A stretch of DNA of 64,000 nucleotides from Catenisphaera adipataccumulans. Lineage in GTDB: Bacteria; Bacillota_I; Bacilli_A; Erysipelotrichales; Erysipelotrichaceae. Shown piece by piece: positions 7,892-16,576 of this stretch. Location of the stretch: contig NZ_JACHHK010000001.1 in NCBI RefSeq assembly GCF_014202755.1, positions 124,001 to 188,000 on the forward strand. The letters are read 5' to 3'. The translations under genes and the position numbers were made by a program. Position 1 is the first letter of the stretch. Every line of letters starts with the position of its first letter. The notes beneath the pieces are model-generated. The model had not been told where the DNA came from. It did no database searches and saw only the letters and a program-made list of their open reading frames with translations.

Positions 7892-8644
7892 CTATGCGAT
7901 GGTCCTTCCGCCGTCCATCAGGATCGTCTGACCATGGATATAAGAGTTTGCCGGATCGGCCAGGAATACAGCCAGATTCGCTACATCTTCACAGGTTCCG
8001 AAACGACGTACCGGAATTTTCTGCAGCACTGCATCCAACGATTCTTGTGTCGGATAATTGACACGCATCATATTGCCGGAGTCGATCAAACGTGGTGCGA
8101 TCGCATTGACATTGACGCCTTTCGGTCCGAGTTCTTTTGCCAGACCGCGCATCAGTCCTTCACCGCCGGCTTTTGCGGCTGGATAGCTGACACCGCCGCC
8201 GGTACCGCTCAATGCCGAGCCAGAACTGATATAAACAATAGAACCATGATTGGTCAGAAAATCATTATAGAATGCCTTGACGGTCGTATAGAGTCCAGTC
8301 AAATTGATATCGATCACTTTCTGCCAGTCAGCCATTGAAATTTCGGATACTTTCGCACGCTGTGCAATACCGGCATCCAGGACCAGGATATCGACCCGTC
8401 CGAATGCTTTGAAGGTTTCCTCACGTACCTGAAGCATATGATCGTAGTTGGATACATCAGCCTGTACAAAAATGGAACGAGTGTATTTTTCACTGATTTC
8501 TTTTGCGCTTGCCTCACCATTTTCTTTGTTATAGTCGACAATTACAGTATTGGCACCTTCCTGTGCGAACTGTACGGCAATTTGTTTGCCGATGCCATGT
8601 GCGGCGCCCGTGATGACTGCTACTTTTCCATCGAACTTACTCAT
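7892..8644 (-). CDS. SDR-family NAD(P)-dependent polyol dehydrogenase
   Basis: A classical short-chain dehydrogenase of 250 residues: Rossmann motif TGAAHGIG near residue 12, NxG-like LDAGIA, catalytic Ser in YISSGSALSG, the Tyr-x-x-x-Lys motif as SYPAAKAG, and the C-terminal DGGRTI end. ATG 8644 is chosen because AAGGAG precedes it, so an upstream in-frame start at 8665 is unlikely. As first gene of the PTS operon it probably oxidises the imported sugar alcohol phosphate to a ketose phosphate used by the epimerase and isomerase. The substrate assignment is inference. Confidence 0.85.
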   Translation of the reverse strand: MSKFDGKVAVITGAAHGIGKQIAVQFAQEGANTVIVDYNKENGEASAKEISEKYTRSIFVQADVSNYDHMLQVREETFKAFGRVDILVLDAGIAQRAKVSEISMADWQKVIDINLTGLYTTVKAFYNDFLTNHGSIVYISSGSALSGTGGGVSYPAAKAGGEGLMRGLAKELGPKGVNVNAIAPRLIDSGNMMRVNYPTQESLDAVLQKIPVRRFGTCEDVANLAVFLADPANSYIHGQTILMDGGRTIA

Positions 8645-8687
8645 ATTTCTTTTCTCCTTTTCCACTTATTTGGTTTTTTTGTGTTTT

Positions 8688-8703
8688 ATAATTCATGAAT
8701 TAT
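8688..8703. promoter_or_regulatory. 16-bp palindrome in the PTS operon leader
   Basis: The perfect palindrome ATAATTCATGAATTAT lies between the -10 box (8714-8719) and the SDR start (8644). Its place downstream of the promoter suits a repressor or roadblock site. The binding protein is unknown. Confidence 0.45.
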
Positions 8704-8713
8704 TTACATTTTC

Positions 8714-8741
8714 ATTATATTTTGTATGGTTTTTCCCTCAA
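8714..8741 (-). promoter_or_regulatory. promoter of the PTS operon
   Basis: On the minus strand TTGAGG (8736-8741) is followed after 16 nt by TATAAT (8714-8719). It precedes the SDR gene by about 70 nt. Confidence 0.6.
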
Positions 8742-8783
8742 GTTAAAACCCTTTCATAGCAATCGAAAAGAATTTACAAGAAT

Positions 8784-8816
8784 TAAAAAAACTGCATCGA
8801 TTTCGATGCAGTTTTA
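8784..8816. terminator. terminator downstream of the deiminase gene
   Basis: ACTGCATCGA (8791-8800) pairs with TCGATGCAGT (8803-8812). Minus-strand reading gives a T-rich tail after the stem, so it ends the deiminase operon just upstream of the PTS promoter. Confidence 0.85.
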
Positions 8817-8821
8817 ATGGG

Positions 8822-9964
8822 TCATTCGGCTTGGCTCAATGGCTGCTGCTGGGTCACGCAGTGGAGCATGCCGCCGTTTTTATACAGTGCTGTTACGTTA
8901 ATTGGTACGATCGTATGATCCGGATATAAGTTCTGCATGATCGTCACAGCGGTTTGATCATTGGCATCGTCGTATACAGGCAGCAGCAGGACTTCTTTGC
9001 CCAGATAATAATTCAAGTACGAGCCTTTATAATCCAGTCCGGTCACGTTTTTGGATGTCAGCGGAACTTCCACGATCTTGTACCGTTCCCCGGATGCATT
9101 CGTCGCTTCCTGCAGTGTGTCATAGTCCGAAGCTTTGATGTTCTCATAAAGATCAAAGAAGTCCTCTTCCGGCACGGTCAAGATCGTCTGTGCATCATAG
9201 AAACGCGCAAAACCGTCAATGTGGGCATCCGTGATATCTTCATCCGTCACGCCTTCCAGCCAGATAAATTTTTTTGCGCCGAGATATTTCTTTAAATAAC
9301 GCTCTGCCTTTGCTTGTGAACAATGCGGATTGCGGTTCTTACTGATGACTGCGCTTTTCGTTGCCAGTACAGTGCCGTCCGCGGCAATATCGACGGAACC
9401 GCCTTCCAGAACGAATTTCGAAACATCGATACGCGGAATACCGGTTGCTTTGGCGACGGTCTGCGGGATGCGGTCATCTTTTCGATAGGGCGTCTTCTTT
9501 CCCCATCCGTCAAAGCCAAAATCAACAATATGCAGCTGGCCTTGGGCATCATAGACAAACATCGGACCGGTATCCCGGGCCCAGACATCATCGGATTTTG
9601 CGATCACAAAATCAACCTGATTCCGATCTACACCTGCCTCATTCAGTTTTGAAACAATGTGTTTCTTCAGCTTTTGATCATAAGCGATGATATGTACATG
9701 TTCGCCTGGTGCCAGCGCCTTGACCATTTCGATCCAGATCGGTTCGATCGAGCGGGCATAGGCTTTTCCGTAGGTGTGGGCATGCGGCCAAATCAGCCAG
9801 GTGCCTTCATGTTTTTGATTTTCATCTGGAAATGTGTAGGTGGTTTCTTTCGCATTTGCCGTGAGGATCTGGTTCCCCATCAGATTGATACTCACCAGCA
9901 GGCACAAGACGATCTGCACCAGTTTACGACAGGCGCCTTCTTTCCGTCGGATCCGCTCGTTCAT
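8822..9964 (-). CDS. secreted agmatine deiminase / peptidyl-arginine-deiminase family protein
   Basis: A 380-residue guanidino-group-modifying enzyme. A basic start and a hydrophobic segment VQIVLCLLVSINLMG ending near ANA look like a signal peptide, so the enzyme is probably exported or lipid-anchored at the surface. The catalytic core shows GTWLIWPHA, DDVWARDTGPMFV, VLEGGSVD, TDAHIDGFARF and the C-terminal nucleophile Cys in GGMLHCVTQQQP. These are the family's Asp, His and Cys residues for deimination of agmatine or arginine side chains. Typical agmatine deiminases are cytosolic; export is the odd point here. The gene overlaps the HD gene by 4 nt. Confidence 0.85.
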   Translation of the reverse strand: MNERIRRKEGACRKLVQIVLCLLVSINLMGNQILTANAKETTYTFPDENQKHEGTWLIWPHAHTYGKAYARSIEPIWIEMVKALAPGEHVHIIAYDQKLKKHIVSKLNEAGVDRNQVDFVIAKSDDVWARDTGPMFVYDAQGQLHIVDFGFDGWGKKTPYRKDDRIPQTVAKATGIPRIDVSKFVLEGGSVDIAADGTVLATKSAVISKNRNPHCSQAKAERYLKKYLGAKKFIWLEGVTDEDITDAHIDGFARFYDAQTILTVPEEDFFDLYENIKASDYDTLQEATNASGERYKIVEVPLTSKNVTGLDYKGSYLNYYLGKEVLLLPVYDDANDQTAVTIMQNLYPDHTIVPINVTALYKNGGMLHCVTQQQPLSQAE

Positions 9965-10479
9965 GCGGCGCTCCTTTCGCCGTATACATTTTCTAACAGC
10001 TGCCGGCCGGTTTTGGTTTGAAAGACGCGGTCCCGGAATGTTTTGATTGTTTCGTGTTCCAAATTGGATTCATCCGCATTGACCAGAAAATCTGCTTCCA
10101 GCAGGATCTGATAATCTTGTCCGTCCACGTTCTGAAAGCTGTGATGATGGCCGACCAGATAGACAATGCGCTCCAGCTGTTCGGCCGGCAGATCAAAATC
10201 TTCAAAGAACGTACGAGTCAACGGTTTTCCTTCCATTTCCTGATATCGGCCGTTGGTGCTGCCGTATTTTTCCCTGCACAGCGGACAGGCAATATCGTGC
10301 ACGACCGCCGCCAGCTCCAGTGTTTCCTGCGTCCGCGCATCCAATCCTTCGGCAATGCCGATGGTATGCGCAAAGCCCCATACTTTCAAAAAATGATTGA
10401 TATCATGGCGGCGGGCATCACTGGTTTGTTGATAAAATGCGTTCATTTTCATGATCGCTTCCGCAACGATTTTCTCCAT
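9961..10479 (-). CDS. HD-domain phosphohydrolase
   Basis: A 172-residue HD-superfamily protein: RRHDINHFLKVWGFAHTIG (first His), AAVVHDIACPLC (the HD pair) and VGHHHSF (later His ligands). Such proteins hydrolyse phosphoesters or nucleotides with a metal; the substrate is not known. ATGA overlap with the deiminase gene shows coupled translation, an unusual pairing for a secreted enzyme. Confidence 0.85.
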   Translation of the reverse strand: MEKIVAEAIMKMNAFYQQTSDARRHDINHFLKVWGFAHTIGIAEGLDARTQETLELAAVVHDIACPLCREKYGSTNGRYQEMEGKPLTRTFFEDFDLPAEQLERIVYLVGHHHSFQNVDGQDYQILLEADFLVNADESNLEHETIKTFRDRVFQTKTGRQLLENVYGERSAA

Positions 10480-10579
10480 TTTTTCACCCTCTTGTCGGCA
10501 TCATTTTATCATATCCGGATCGCAAAGGAAAAAATGAGAGACCAAGCTGATCTGTTCGTTGTTCCACGTAATTCTGACA

Positions 10580-10611
10580 AGAATAAAAGGACGATGTTTA
10601 TGACATCGTCC
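10580..10611 (-). terminator. terminator after the 47-residue membrane protein
   Basis: GGACGATGT (10589-10597) pairs with ACATCGTCC (10603-10611), followed on the minus strand by CTTTTATTC. Confidence 0.75.
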
Positions 10612-10616
10612 CTTTC

Positions 10617-10760
10617 CTAAAGGTTTCCTTTCAATGCGATGCCGATGGCAACGCCGATTCGATACATGAAAAATCCAGCGATACAAATGATCGAAATGGT
10701 AAGAAGCAAACGGGCCTCCGGCGATAAGTTGTTATAATAAGATCTTAATTTTTCAAGCAT
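10617..10760 (-). CDS. small membrane protein, 47 residues
   Basis: A short protein with one strongly hydrophobic helix (LLLTISIICIAGFFMYRIG) near the C-terminus and a polar N-terminus. ATG 10760 follows a strong GAGGAGG site, and a clear terminator follows the stop, so it is a monocistronic gene. Function is not recognised. Confidence 0.55.
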   Translation of the reverse strand: MLEKLRSYYNNLSPEARLLLTISIICIAGFFMYRIGVAIGIALKGNL

Positions 10761-10874
10761 GATCGGAACCTCCTCAATCATACTGTACATCGGTGACCAA
10801 AAAGATTCTGCCATGCTATGTAAAATGGACGTTAAATTTTATAAACAATAAATTTATTGTATGATAATTGCCGT

Positions 10875-12070
10875 ATGAAGAATGAAAAACATGATTCACA
10901 AAATAAGATCCTGCCGATCATCTTGTTCGGTCTGATTGCCTGTGTTTTATATGGATTAGCTGCCGGGATCGCAGTGATATTGGGATCCTTTTAAAGCCGC
11001 TGGCAGCGCATAGTGGTTAGTCTTATGACCAGGTGAGTTTCTGCATTGCTGTCATGGAACTGGTCTTCGGACTAACACAGCCGCTGTTTGGGATGCTGGC
11101 AGCCAATAAGACCAATCGTTACGTATTAAATCTAGGTGCTGTGCTTCTGCTGCTAAGTTTTACGGGGATGTTCATAGCTCGGTCCAAACTTAGTTTAGTG
11201 CTTTCACTGGGAATTCTATTCGGTTCCGGAGCTGGTGCCCTGGCCTTCGGATTGATCCTCACATCCGCCATTCATTTTGTCGGCAGGCAAAATGCGATGT
11301 TGATTTCAGGCATGTTGAATGCTTCGGCAGGCATGGTCGGTTTTATCTTATCGCCTGTTCTGGTTGCCTTATTTGTGCTGAGCATCCTGGCGATCGGACT
11401 GATCCCGATCGCGCGGATCGATATAAAAAAGACGAAAAAGCTGTTCAGCAGGAACCACGTCCTGAAACCGAAAGGACCGGTGCCGTCATTCGTCAGGCAG
11501 TCGAAAACCGTACTTATTGTCTGCCGATGGCTGGCTTTTTTACCTGCGGTTTTCACATGATCATCATTGAAACTCATTTATTTTCGCAATTTACCGCTAA
11601 CGGTCTTTCCGACCAACGTGCCGGCTGGGCATTCTCGCTTTATGATTGCCACGATCTTCGGTGCCCTGCTTTCGGGCTATTTATCGGCACGGATCCGAAA
11701 AGGATTTCTTTTGTGGTTTTACTACGGTTTTCGGGCAGTCTGGATAACTGCATACATCTTTTTGATGCCGAAGACCTTTGCGGCGGCTGTCCTTTTTGCG
11801 ATTGGGCTGGGCATGACCGGCGATGCGACGGTTTCACCGACATCTGGATTGGTCAACGATTCTTTCCCGCTGCGGCAGGTTGCCACATTGGTCGGCTTGT
11901 TGTTTACACTGCATCAGATCGGTGCTATCCTCAGTGTTTGGATCCGCGGCATCATCGTCACACAGACTGGCAGTTATACCTTGCTTGGGCTGATCGATAT
12001 CGTACTCTGTCTGTTTGCATCCGCATGCAGTTTTCAAATTGAAAGAAAACAAATCAAGGATCCCAATTAA
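10875..12070 (+). pseudogene. MFS transporter pseudogene
   Basis: Fragments of one major facilitator transporter lie in several frames. The first 32 codons from ATG 10875 shift near 10971. The next segment contains an in-frame TAG near 11017 in place of a coding codon within AAHSG-stop-SYDQV. A long stretch then runs to about 11455, with SFCIAVMELVFGL at its start. The frame shifts again for RQAVENRTY and AGFFTCGFHMIIIE, and back near 11640 for GALLSGYLSARIRKG through to the stop at 12070. Residual helices and the loop motif GYLSARIRK identify the family. With at least three frameshifts and a stop it cannot make a full transporter. Confidence 0.85.
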
Positions 12071-12081
12071 GCGGGATCCTT
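12056..12081. terminator. hairpin between convergent genes
   Basis: AAGGATCCC (12056-12064) pairs with GGGATCCTT (12073-12081), overlapping the ends of the MFS pseudogene and the DUF6020-like gene. The T run is weak. Confidence 0.6.
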
Positions 12082-13716
12082 ACGTTTTTTCTGGAAATAA
12101 TGAAACATCGCTGCCAAGATATATAGAGAAAATACATTGGGCATGATGTATCGGAAATAGGCATTGACCGGTGAGGCAAGGCAAACCAAGAAGGTCACAA
12201 AAGCCGGCACCAGACAAAGTATTGCTTTGTATTTCTTTCGGCAAATGTAATACAGCACCATGAACCCGACGATCCAGGTATTAAATCCGATATTGATCAA
12301 TAAACCAAACGGCAGGATCCACACAAAGGAGTTTCCGTACGCCCGTAAAACCGCCCGTAAATTTGCAAGAGAATTGTGCTGGTAATCAAAACCGAATTGA
12401 TTGAGGATATATCGATCTCTGAAATACACATACGGACGATATTTCAGCGGCGAATAATAGCCATATGTATTAGCGATGGTGGCTTCAAAATACACCAATG
12501 GATGCTTGGTAAACTCGTATGCCCATGTCTTAAAATAATTTTTCAGATCCTGCGTCGTAGTATCTGGATTGTATTTGTTTTTGACAGGATCAGCTCTTTC
12601 TGGATTATATCTTTGCGCCAGATCACTCAGATCCAGCACACGGTCGATACTTTTACGTTCGTCGGCGCTCATTTCATCGCCATAGTACTTTGTGTAGCGG
12701 GCGGTTTGCTGAAACGGGATCGACAGCATTTCCCGCGGACTTCCTGGTGTGATATGAAAATACGGCAGGATCGCCTGGTTGTAGATCGTATAGAAAGAAA
12801 CAATGCACACCAGCAGGAGCATCACTTGTTTTCTGTGGACCCGCGACAATAACAGAACAAAAAGCGTGATGGCCACCACATAGATCCCATTTTTTCTGGC
12901 CAGACAAACCAGGATCATCAGTCCGATCATCGAAAGTATTCTTTTCCAGTTCCACTGGATCTTTTGCGTGACCAGCCGAAAGACCATGATCTCAAACAGG
13001 ATCACATAACAGGTATAAAATACATCTTTTACATCGGTCACCGCATAAAACGGAAAGACCGGAACGAAGCAATAACACAGCAGAGTCAGAAAGCGGAATC
13101 GGTAAGATGTGCCAATTTCTTTCATGAATTTGATCGTATAGGCAAGCGTCCCCATCAAGACGCTCGTTTGTACGATCGTATAGATGAACAGACCAATGTT
13201 CGTACTATGAAAAAGCAATAGACCAAGTTTGACACAGCTGCCGATAAAGACCGCATGCAAAACCGGATGATGACTGGTCAAAAGTTGATGCGGATCGATC
13301 AAATTTACATAACTGGAATATTTATTGGGAATCTGAAAAAACTGAACGATTTCATAAGTCGGATCCGGTGATACAATGCCAGGATAAAAGGCGATGATAT
13401 AAATGAGCCAAGTTACAGATAAGGACACAATGGTCGTACGCATCGGATGTTCTTCCAACTGTGCCTTAAATTTCCGATACAAATGCCCATGCTGGCGGTG
13501 AAACCATTTCCATTCATGCGGCTGATCGACAGCATGAAGTAAACGGATCAGCAGGCGGTCAAATAAAAAAATCAGACACAGAAAACCAGCAGAAAACAGC
13601 ACTGGATATTTCTGGATACTGCTGAAACTGTCGTCCACCAGAAAACTGATTCCTAGTATCGTGCATAAACTATATAAGATCGCAAATAGTAAAATAATCC
13701 GATTGTTTCTCTTCAT
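12067..13716 (-). CDS. polytopic membrane protein, DUF6020-like
   Basis: A 549-residue protein with about a dozen hydrophobic helices. Between helices it carries IAFYPGIVSPDPTYEIVQFF and SHHPVLHAVFIG, sequence typical of DUF6020 proteins, which resemble GT-C glycosyltransferases in topology and in the acidic residues of the first outer loop. A sugar or polymer transferase role at the cell surface is possible but unproven. The gene stands alone and converges on the MFS pseudogene. Confidence 0.7.
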   Translation of the reverse strand: MKRNNRIILLFAILYSLCTILGISFLVDDSFSSIQKYPVLFSAGFLCLIFLFDRLLIRLLHAVDQPHEWKWFHRQHGHLYRKFKAQLEEHPMRTTIVSLSVTWLIYIIAFYPGIVSPDPTYEIVQFFQIPNKYSSYVNLIDPHQLLTSHHPVLHAVFIGSCVKLGLLLFHSTNIGLFIYTIVQTSVLMGTLAYTIKFMKEIGTSYRFRFLTLLCYCFVPVFPFYAVTDVKDVFYTCYVILFEIMVFRLVTQKIQWNWKRILSMIGLMILVCLARKNGIYVVAITLFVLLLSRVHRKQVMLLLVCIVSFYTIYNQAILPYFHITPGSPREMLSIPFQQTARYTKYYGDEMSADERKSIDRVLDLSDLAQRYNPERADPVKNKYNPDTTTQDLKNYFKTWAYEFTKHPLVYFEATIANTYGYYSPLKYRPYVYFRDRYILNQFGFDYQHNSLANLRAVLRAYGNSFVWILPFGLLINIGFNTWIVGFMVLYYICRKKYKAILCLVPAFVTFLVCLASPVNAYFRYIMPNVFSLYILAAMFHYFQKKRKDPA

Positions 13717-13999
13717 ATTCTATGTTCTCCAATCGAGGCTATCTTATCAATCACATATTAATTCCATATTAAATAAATAAAAAAAATCACTTAATAATTT
13801 GTTAATAATAAAGATCAATAAAAACCCATTCATCCAGATTGATGTTTTTATTACTTTCATAACTATTATTTTCAAATTATTGATAATTATTAAAAAGAAT
13901 CGAAATAATCTTTTATATTATATATCAGTGAATTTTATCGTAATATAAAAAAACAGCACGAATGATCGCGCTGTTATTGTAAAAATAAATATCAAAACA
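13717..13999. other. AT-rich intergenic stretch
   Basis: About 280 nt of very AT-rich sequence between two minus-strand genes. Apart from the terminator at 13946-13975 and likely promoter elements of the DUF6020-like gene, no gene or clear repeat was seen. Confidence 0.6.
13946..13975 (-). terminator. terminator of the DUF1232 gene
   Basis: AACAGCACGA (13952-13961) pairs with TCGCGCTGTT (13966-13975), with one mismatch, and is followed on the minus strand by seven T. Confidence 0.8.
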
Positions 14000-14419
14000 T
14001 TAAAACTGCATGAACTTCCGCCACTGTTTATAACGTTTCAAATCATCCGAAATGGACTTGAATACATAGGCAAAAGCTGCTGCATCATCCACAAAGCCTG
14101 CCGCCGGAATAAAGTCCGGGACCAAATCCAACGGGACCAACGCATAGATCAATACAGCCGTCAGTGCGACAATTGTTTCCTTCGGAATTTCACGATACGT
14201 ACCGTCCGCATAGTCCTGCAGGCAATCAATGCCCAAAATGATCTGATCGGAAATCTTCCGCAAACCAGGTACATTGCCGACTTTATCCATCCAGTCTTTT
14301 ATTTTCTCCAGAAAATTATTCAGTTTTCCTTCTTCGAGAATTTTCTCAGCCGCTGCCCGTTTTTCTGCTAACGATTCCTGCAGCTGTGTTTTGGAAAAAA
14401 ATGTGTTCATACGAGGCAT
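14000..14419 (-). CDS. DUF1232 (YkvA-like) protein
   Basis: A 139-residue protein. The C-terminal part shows the DUF1232 signature: VLIYALVPLDLVPDFIPAAGFVDD, a hydrophobic helix with the PxDxxPD motif. The N-terminal 60 residues are charged and helical. The family is membrane-associated and of unknown function. ATG 14419 follows GGGGAGG. Confidence 0.85.
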   Translation of the reverse strand: MPRMNTFFSKTQLQESLAEKRAAAEKILEEGKLNNFLEKIKDWMDKVGNVPGLRKISDQIILGIDCLQDYADGTYREIPKETIVALTAVLIYALVPLDLVPDFIPAAGFVDDAAAFAYVFKSISDDLKRYKQWRKFMQF

Positions 14420-14581
14420 CCTTGTTTCCTCCCCGTTTCAATAAATCATTGATAAGCTGTTTTGTCAATAAAATCGTAAAAATCGGTGAATCTTTTTGAT
14501 CAGCAGTACGATACACTATACAGTATTGATTGGTCGAAGGATTACTCTTTGCGATTTTACCTGTCATTCATGTTAATATAA

Positions 14582-14597
14582 TGTTGTGAACACAACA
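14582..14597. promoter_or_regulatory. Crp/Fnr operator on its own gene
   Basis: TGTTGT-N4-ACAACA directly follows a TATAAT box (14577-14582), so it covers the predicted transcription start and the GTG used as start codon. The same 16-bp sequence layout occurs at 16604-16619 upstream of the hemerythrin gene. Autorepression is the natural reading. Confidence 0.75.
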
Positions 14598-15296
14598 AAT
14601 ATTCAAAATCATTGGTCCCCTGAAGAGCTGGCCGTCATGCAAAAATCAAAGCTATTTTCTAATATTTCTAAACCGGAACTGATCACTCTGCTGCCTTGCT
14701 TGAATGGTCAAAAAAAGACATATACCAAAGAGGAATATATTTATTGGGCCGGAGATACCATCACGAACGTCGGTCTGCTGCTCTCTGGCCGCGCACACAT
14801 CGAACGATATGATTACTGGGGCAGCCGCCATATTGTTCATGCTTTGCAGCCTGGTGATTTATTTGGTGAAAGCTATGCCGCTTCTGCAGATTCAACGTTA
14901 AATGTCTGTGTACAGGCCGATGAGGATCTGACCGTATTGTTTCTGGAACTGCCGAAGATCCTGCATATGTGCCGCTCAGCCTGTCCGTTCCACGCCCGCT
15001 TGATCGATAATCTGGTCAGCTTGCTGGCAAACCGGAACGTGATGCTGAACGAGAAACTGACCTATATCACCCAGCACTCGCTGCAGGATAAGATCTTGGC
15101 TTATCTTTCCGCTGAATCGATCCGGCAGCACTCGGCGTATTTTGATATTCCATTTGACCGGCAGCAGCTGGCGGATTACTTAAATGCGGACCGCAGTGCA
15201 TTATCCAGTGCATTGTCTAAATTAAAAGCCAAAGGGATCATCGACTTTCAGAAAAATCATTTTCACCTTTTGATCCCGGCACGCCGCGAAAGCTGA
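14586..15296 (+). CDS. Crp/Fnr-family transcription regulator
   Basis: A 236-residue regulator with a cyclic-nucleotide-binding-like beta-roll (about 20-140, with WAGDTITNVGLLLSGRAHI and LQPGDLFGESYA) and a C-terminal Crp-type helix-turn-helix (FDRQQLADYLNADRSALSSALSKLKAKG). Cys residues are scattered (CLNG, CVQA, CRSACPF), but no FNR-type N-terminal Cys cluster is visible; heme or redox sensing is possible. The GTG at 14586 lies inside an operator and has no ribosome site, so translation may start on a leaderless mRNA, or at ATG 14637. The divergent-facing hemerythrin gene downstream has the same operator. Confidence 0.9.
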   Translation: MNTTNIQNHWSPEELAVMQKSKLFSNISKPELITLLPCLNGQKKTYTKEEYIYWAGDTITNVGLLLSGRAHIERYDYWGSRHIVHALQPGDLFGESYAASADSTLNVCVQADEDLTVLFLELPKILHMCRSACPFHARLIDNLVSLLANRNVMLNEKLTYITQHSLQDKILAYLSAESIRQHSAYFDIPFDRQQLADYLNADRSALSSALSKLKAKGIIDFQKNHFHLLIPARRES

Positions 15297-15309
15297 TCGG
15301 TATTCCGCT

Positions 15310-16551
15310 TCACGCGATGTCCGTGATGTCTTCGACAACTTCCAGTACGCCAAGATATTCTTTTTGTTTCGATCGTACGGCCAGATAGCGCACCAGCGTT
15401 TTCCGGCCTTTTTTCGTGGTCACAAAAGAAATTGCATTTTCTTCGCCGGACTTTAGTTTTTGAATGACATTCTGGACGATCGGAATCACTTTCGGCGGGT
15501 GGCACTCATATACCTGGTGTCCCAAAGCCGACACCGCCCGCGGGAACAAGGAAGAGTCTTCTGAAAAATAACGGTTGGTATCGTTGGCATCGATAAAAGT
15601 CAGTTCAACAGGCAGCGTACGCAAAATGCCTTCCAGTTCTGCCAGAGAAAGCGTTCCGCCGGGAAGTTGGATCTCTGCCTGTTCGACAGAACCGTCCGCT
15701 CCTTCGATCGAGATCTGTTTCTTTTCTGGCTTTGCATCCTGCCACTGCGGGATTTCTTTGATCCACGCATAGCCAAAGCGCGGCAGATCTTGATCAATCA
15801 TCTGCCATTCTTCTTCGGTAAAATATTTTTCCGCCAATGGATACAGGATCTTCTCCTCTTTGAAGATCATTTCCTGCATACGTGCACAAAGTCTGCGGAT
15901 ATCATCTTTTACATTCTGCGGCAGCTCCGGCTCGTCTGTTTGTTTTAACTGACGAATCAACGCATTCACAGACTGGCGCAGTTCCCCGTCTACATTCCAC
16001 ATCACATCAGCCGGTCCGGCAACGCCATGACGTTTCAGCGGCGGCAGGATCAATTCATCCTTCTTATCATAATGGACCGCCGCCGCTTTTAGATCGTTAA
16101 GAGAATTCAGGATTTGTTTGGTTTCCGCATTTTGTGTAAGCAGCTTCCGCATTTGATTCAAACGTTTTGTGAATTCTTCGTTTTCCATAGTCAAGATCTG
16201 CAGCGGATGGCCTTGGATTTCTGCGCTTTTGGCCGACGGCATGTCCTGCATTTTGCGTTTTGTTTTTATCGAGGCGGCGACAGATGCCTCTGCCTGCGCA
16301 ATACACTCCTGCCGTGTGTTTCCATGGAAAAGAGCAGAATGCAGATCGCATAATTTCTGCACTTGCGATAAAGGCACACCGTTCTGCATCATTGTTTTTT
16401 CCGCATCCACAATTTCTTTTGCGTCAACGGATCCAAATGTTTCCCGAAAATCATTTTGAACACTTTCCCATGCTTCGCCGTTGTTCAGTCGTTCGATATA
16501 ATTCATGAGCATTTCTGTTCGGTTGATTTCATTTTGATTTGTCTGCATCAT
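15310..16551 (-). CDS. DUF438-hemerythrin-PAS protein
   Basis: A 413-residue protein with three recognisable parts: DUF438 (about 15-80), a hemerythrin HHE-type helical domain (about 120-260, with AAAVHYDKKDELILPPLKRHG and FKEEKILYPLAEKYF) and a C-terminal PAS domain (about 300-410, with FIDANDTNRYFSEDSSLFPRAVSALG). Hemerythrin-like domains bind a di-iron centre and handle oxygen or nitric oxide; the PAS part may bind a ligand. The convergent Crp/Fnr gene and a class II Crp-type operator upstream suggest it is an induced oxygen/NO-response protein. Confidence 0.9.
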   Translation of the reverse strand: MMQTNQNEINRTEMLMNYIERLNNGEAWESVQNDFRETFGSVDAKEIVDAEKTMMQNGVPLSQVQKLCDLHSALFHGNTRQECIAQAEASVAASIKTKRKMQDMPSAKSAEIQGHPLQILTMENEEFTKRLNQMRKLLTQNAETKQILNSLNDLKAAAVHYDKKDELILPPLKRHGVAGPADVMWNVDGELRQSVNALIRQLKQTDEPELPQNVKDDIRRLCARMQEMIFKEEKILYPLAEKYFTEEEWQMIDQDLPRFGYAWIKEIPQWQDAKPEKKQISIEGADGSVEQAEIQLPGGTLSLAELEGILRTLPVELTFIDANDTNRYFSEDSSLFPRAVSALGHQVYECHPPKVIPIVQNVIQKLKSGEENAISFVTTKKGRKTLVRYLAVRSKQKEYLGVLEVVEDITDIA

Positions 16552-16576
16552 ATCCCTGCTTTCTATTTACAGAGAT

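Noticed and set aside
14346-14567. 73-residue minus-strand frame upstream of the DUF1232 gene
   Set aside because: It overlaps both the DUF1232 start and the Crp/Fnr promoter and shows no ribosome site or family pattern.
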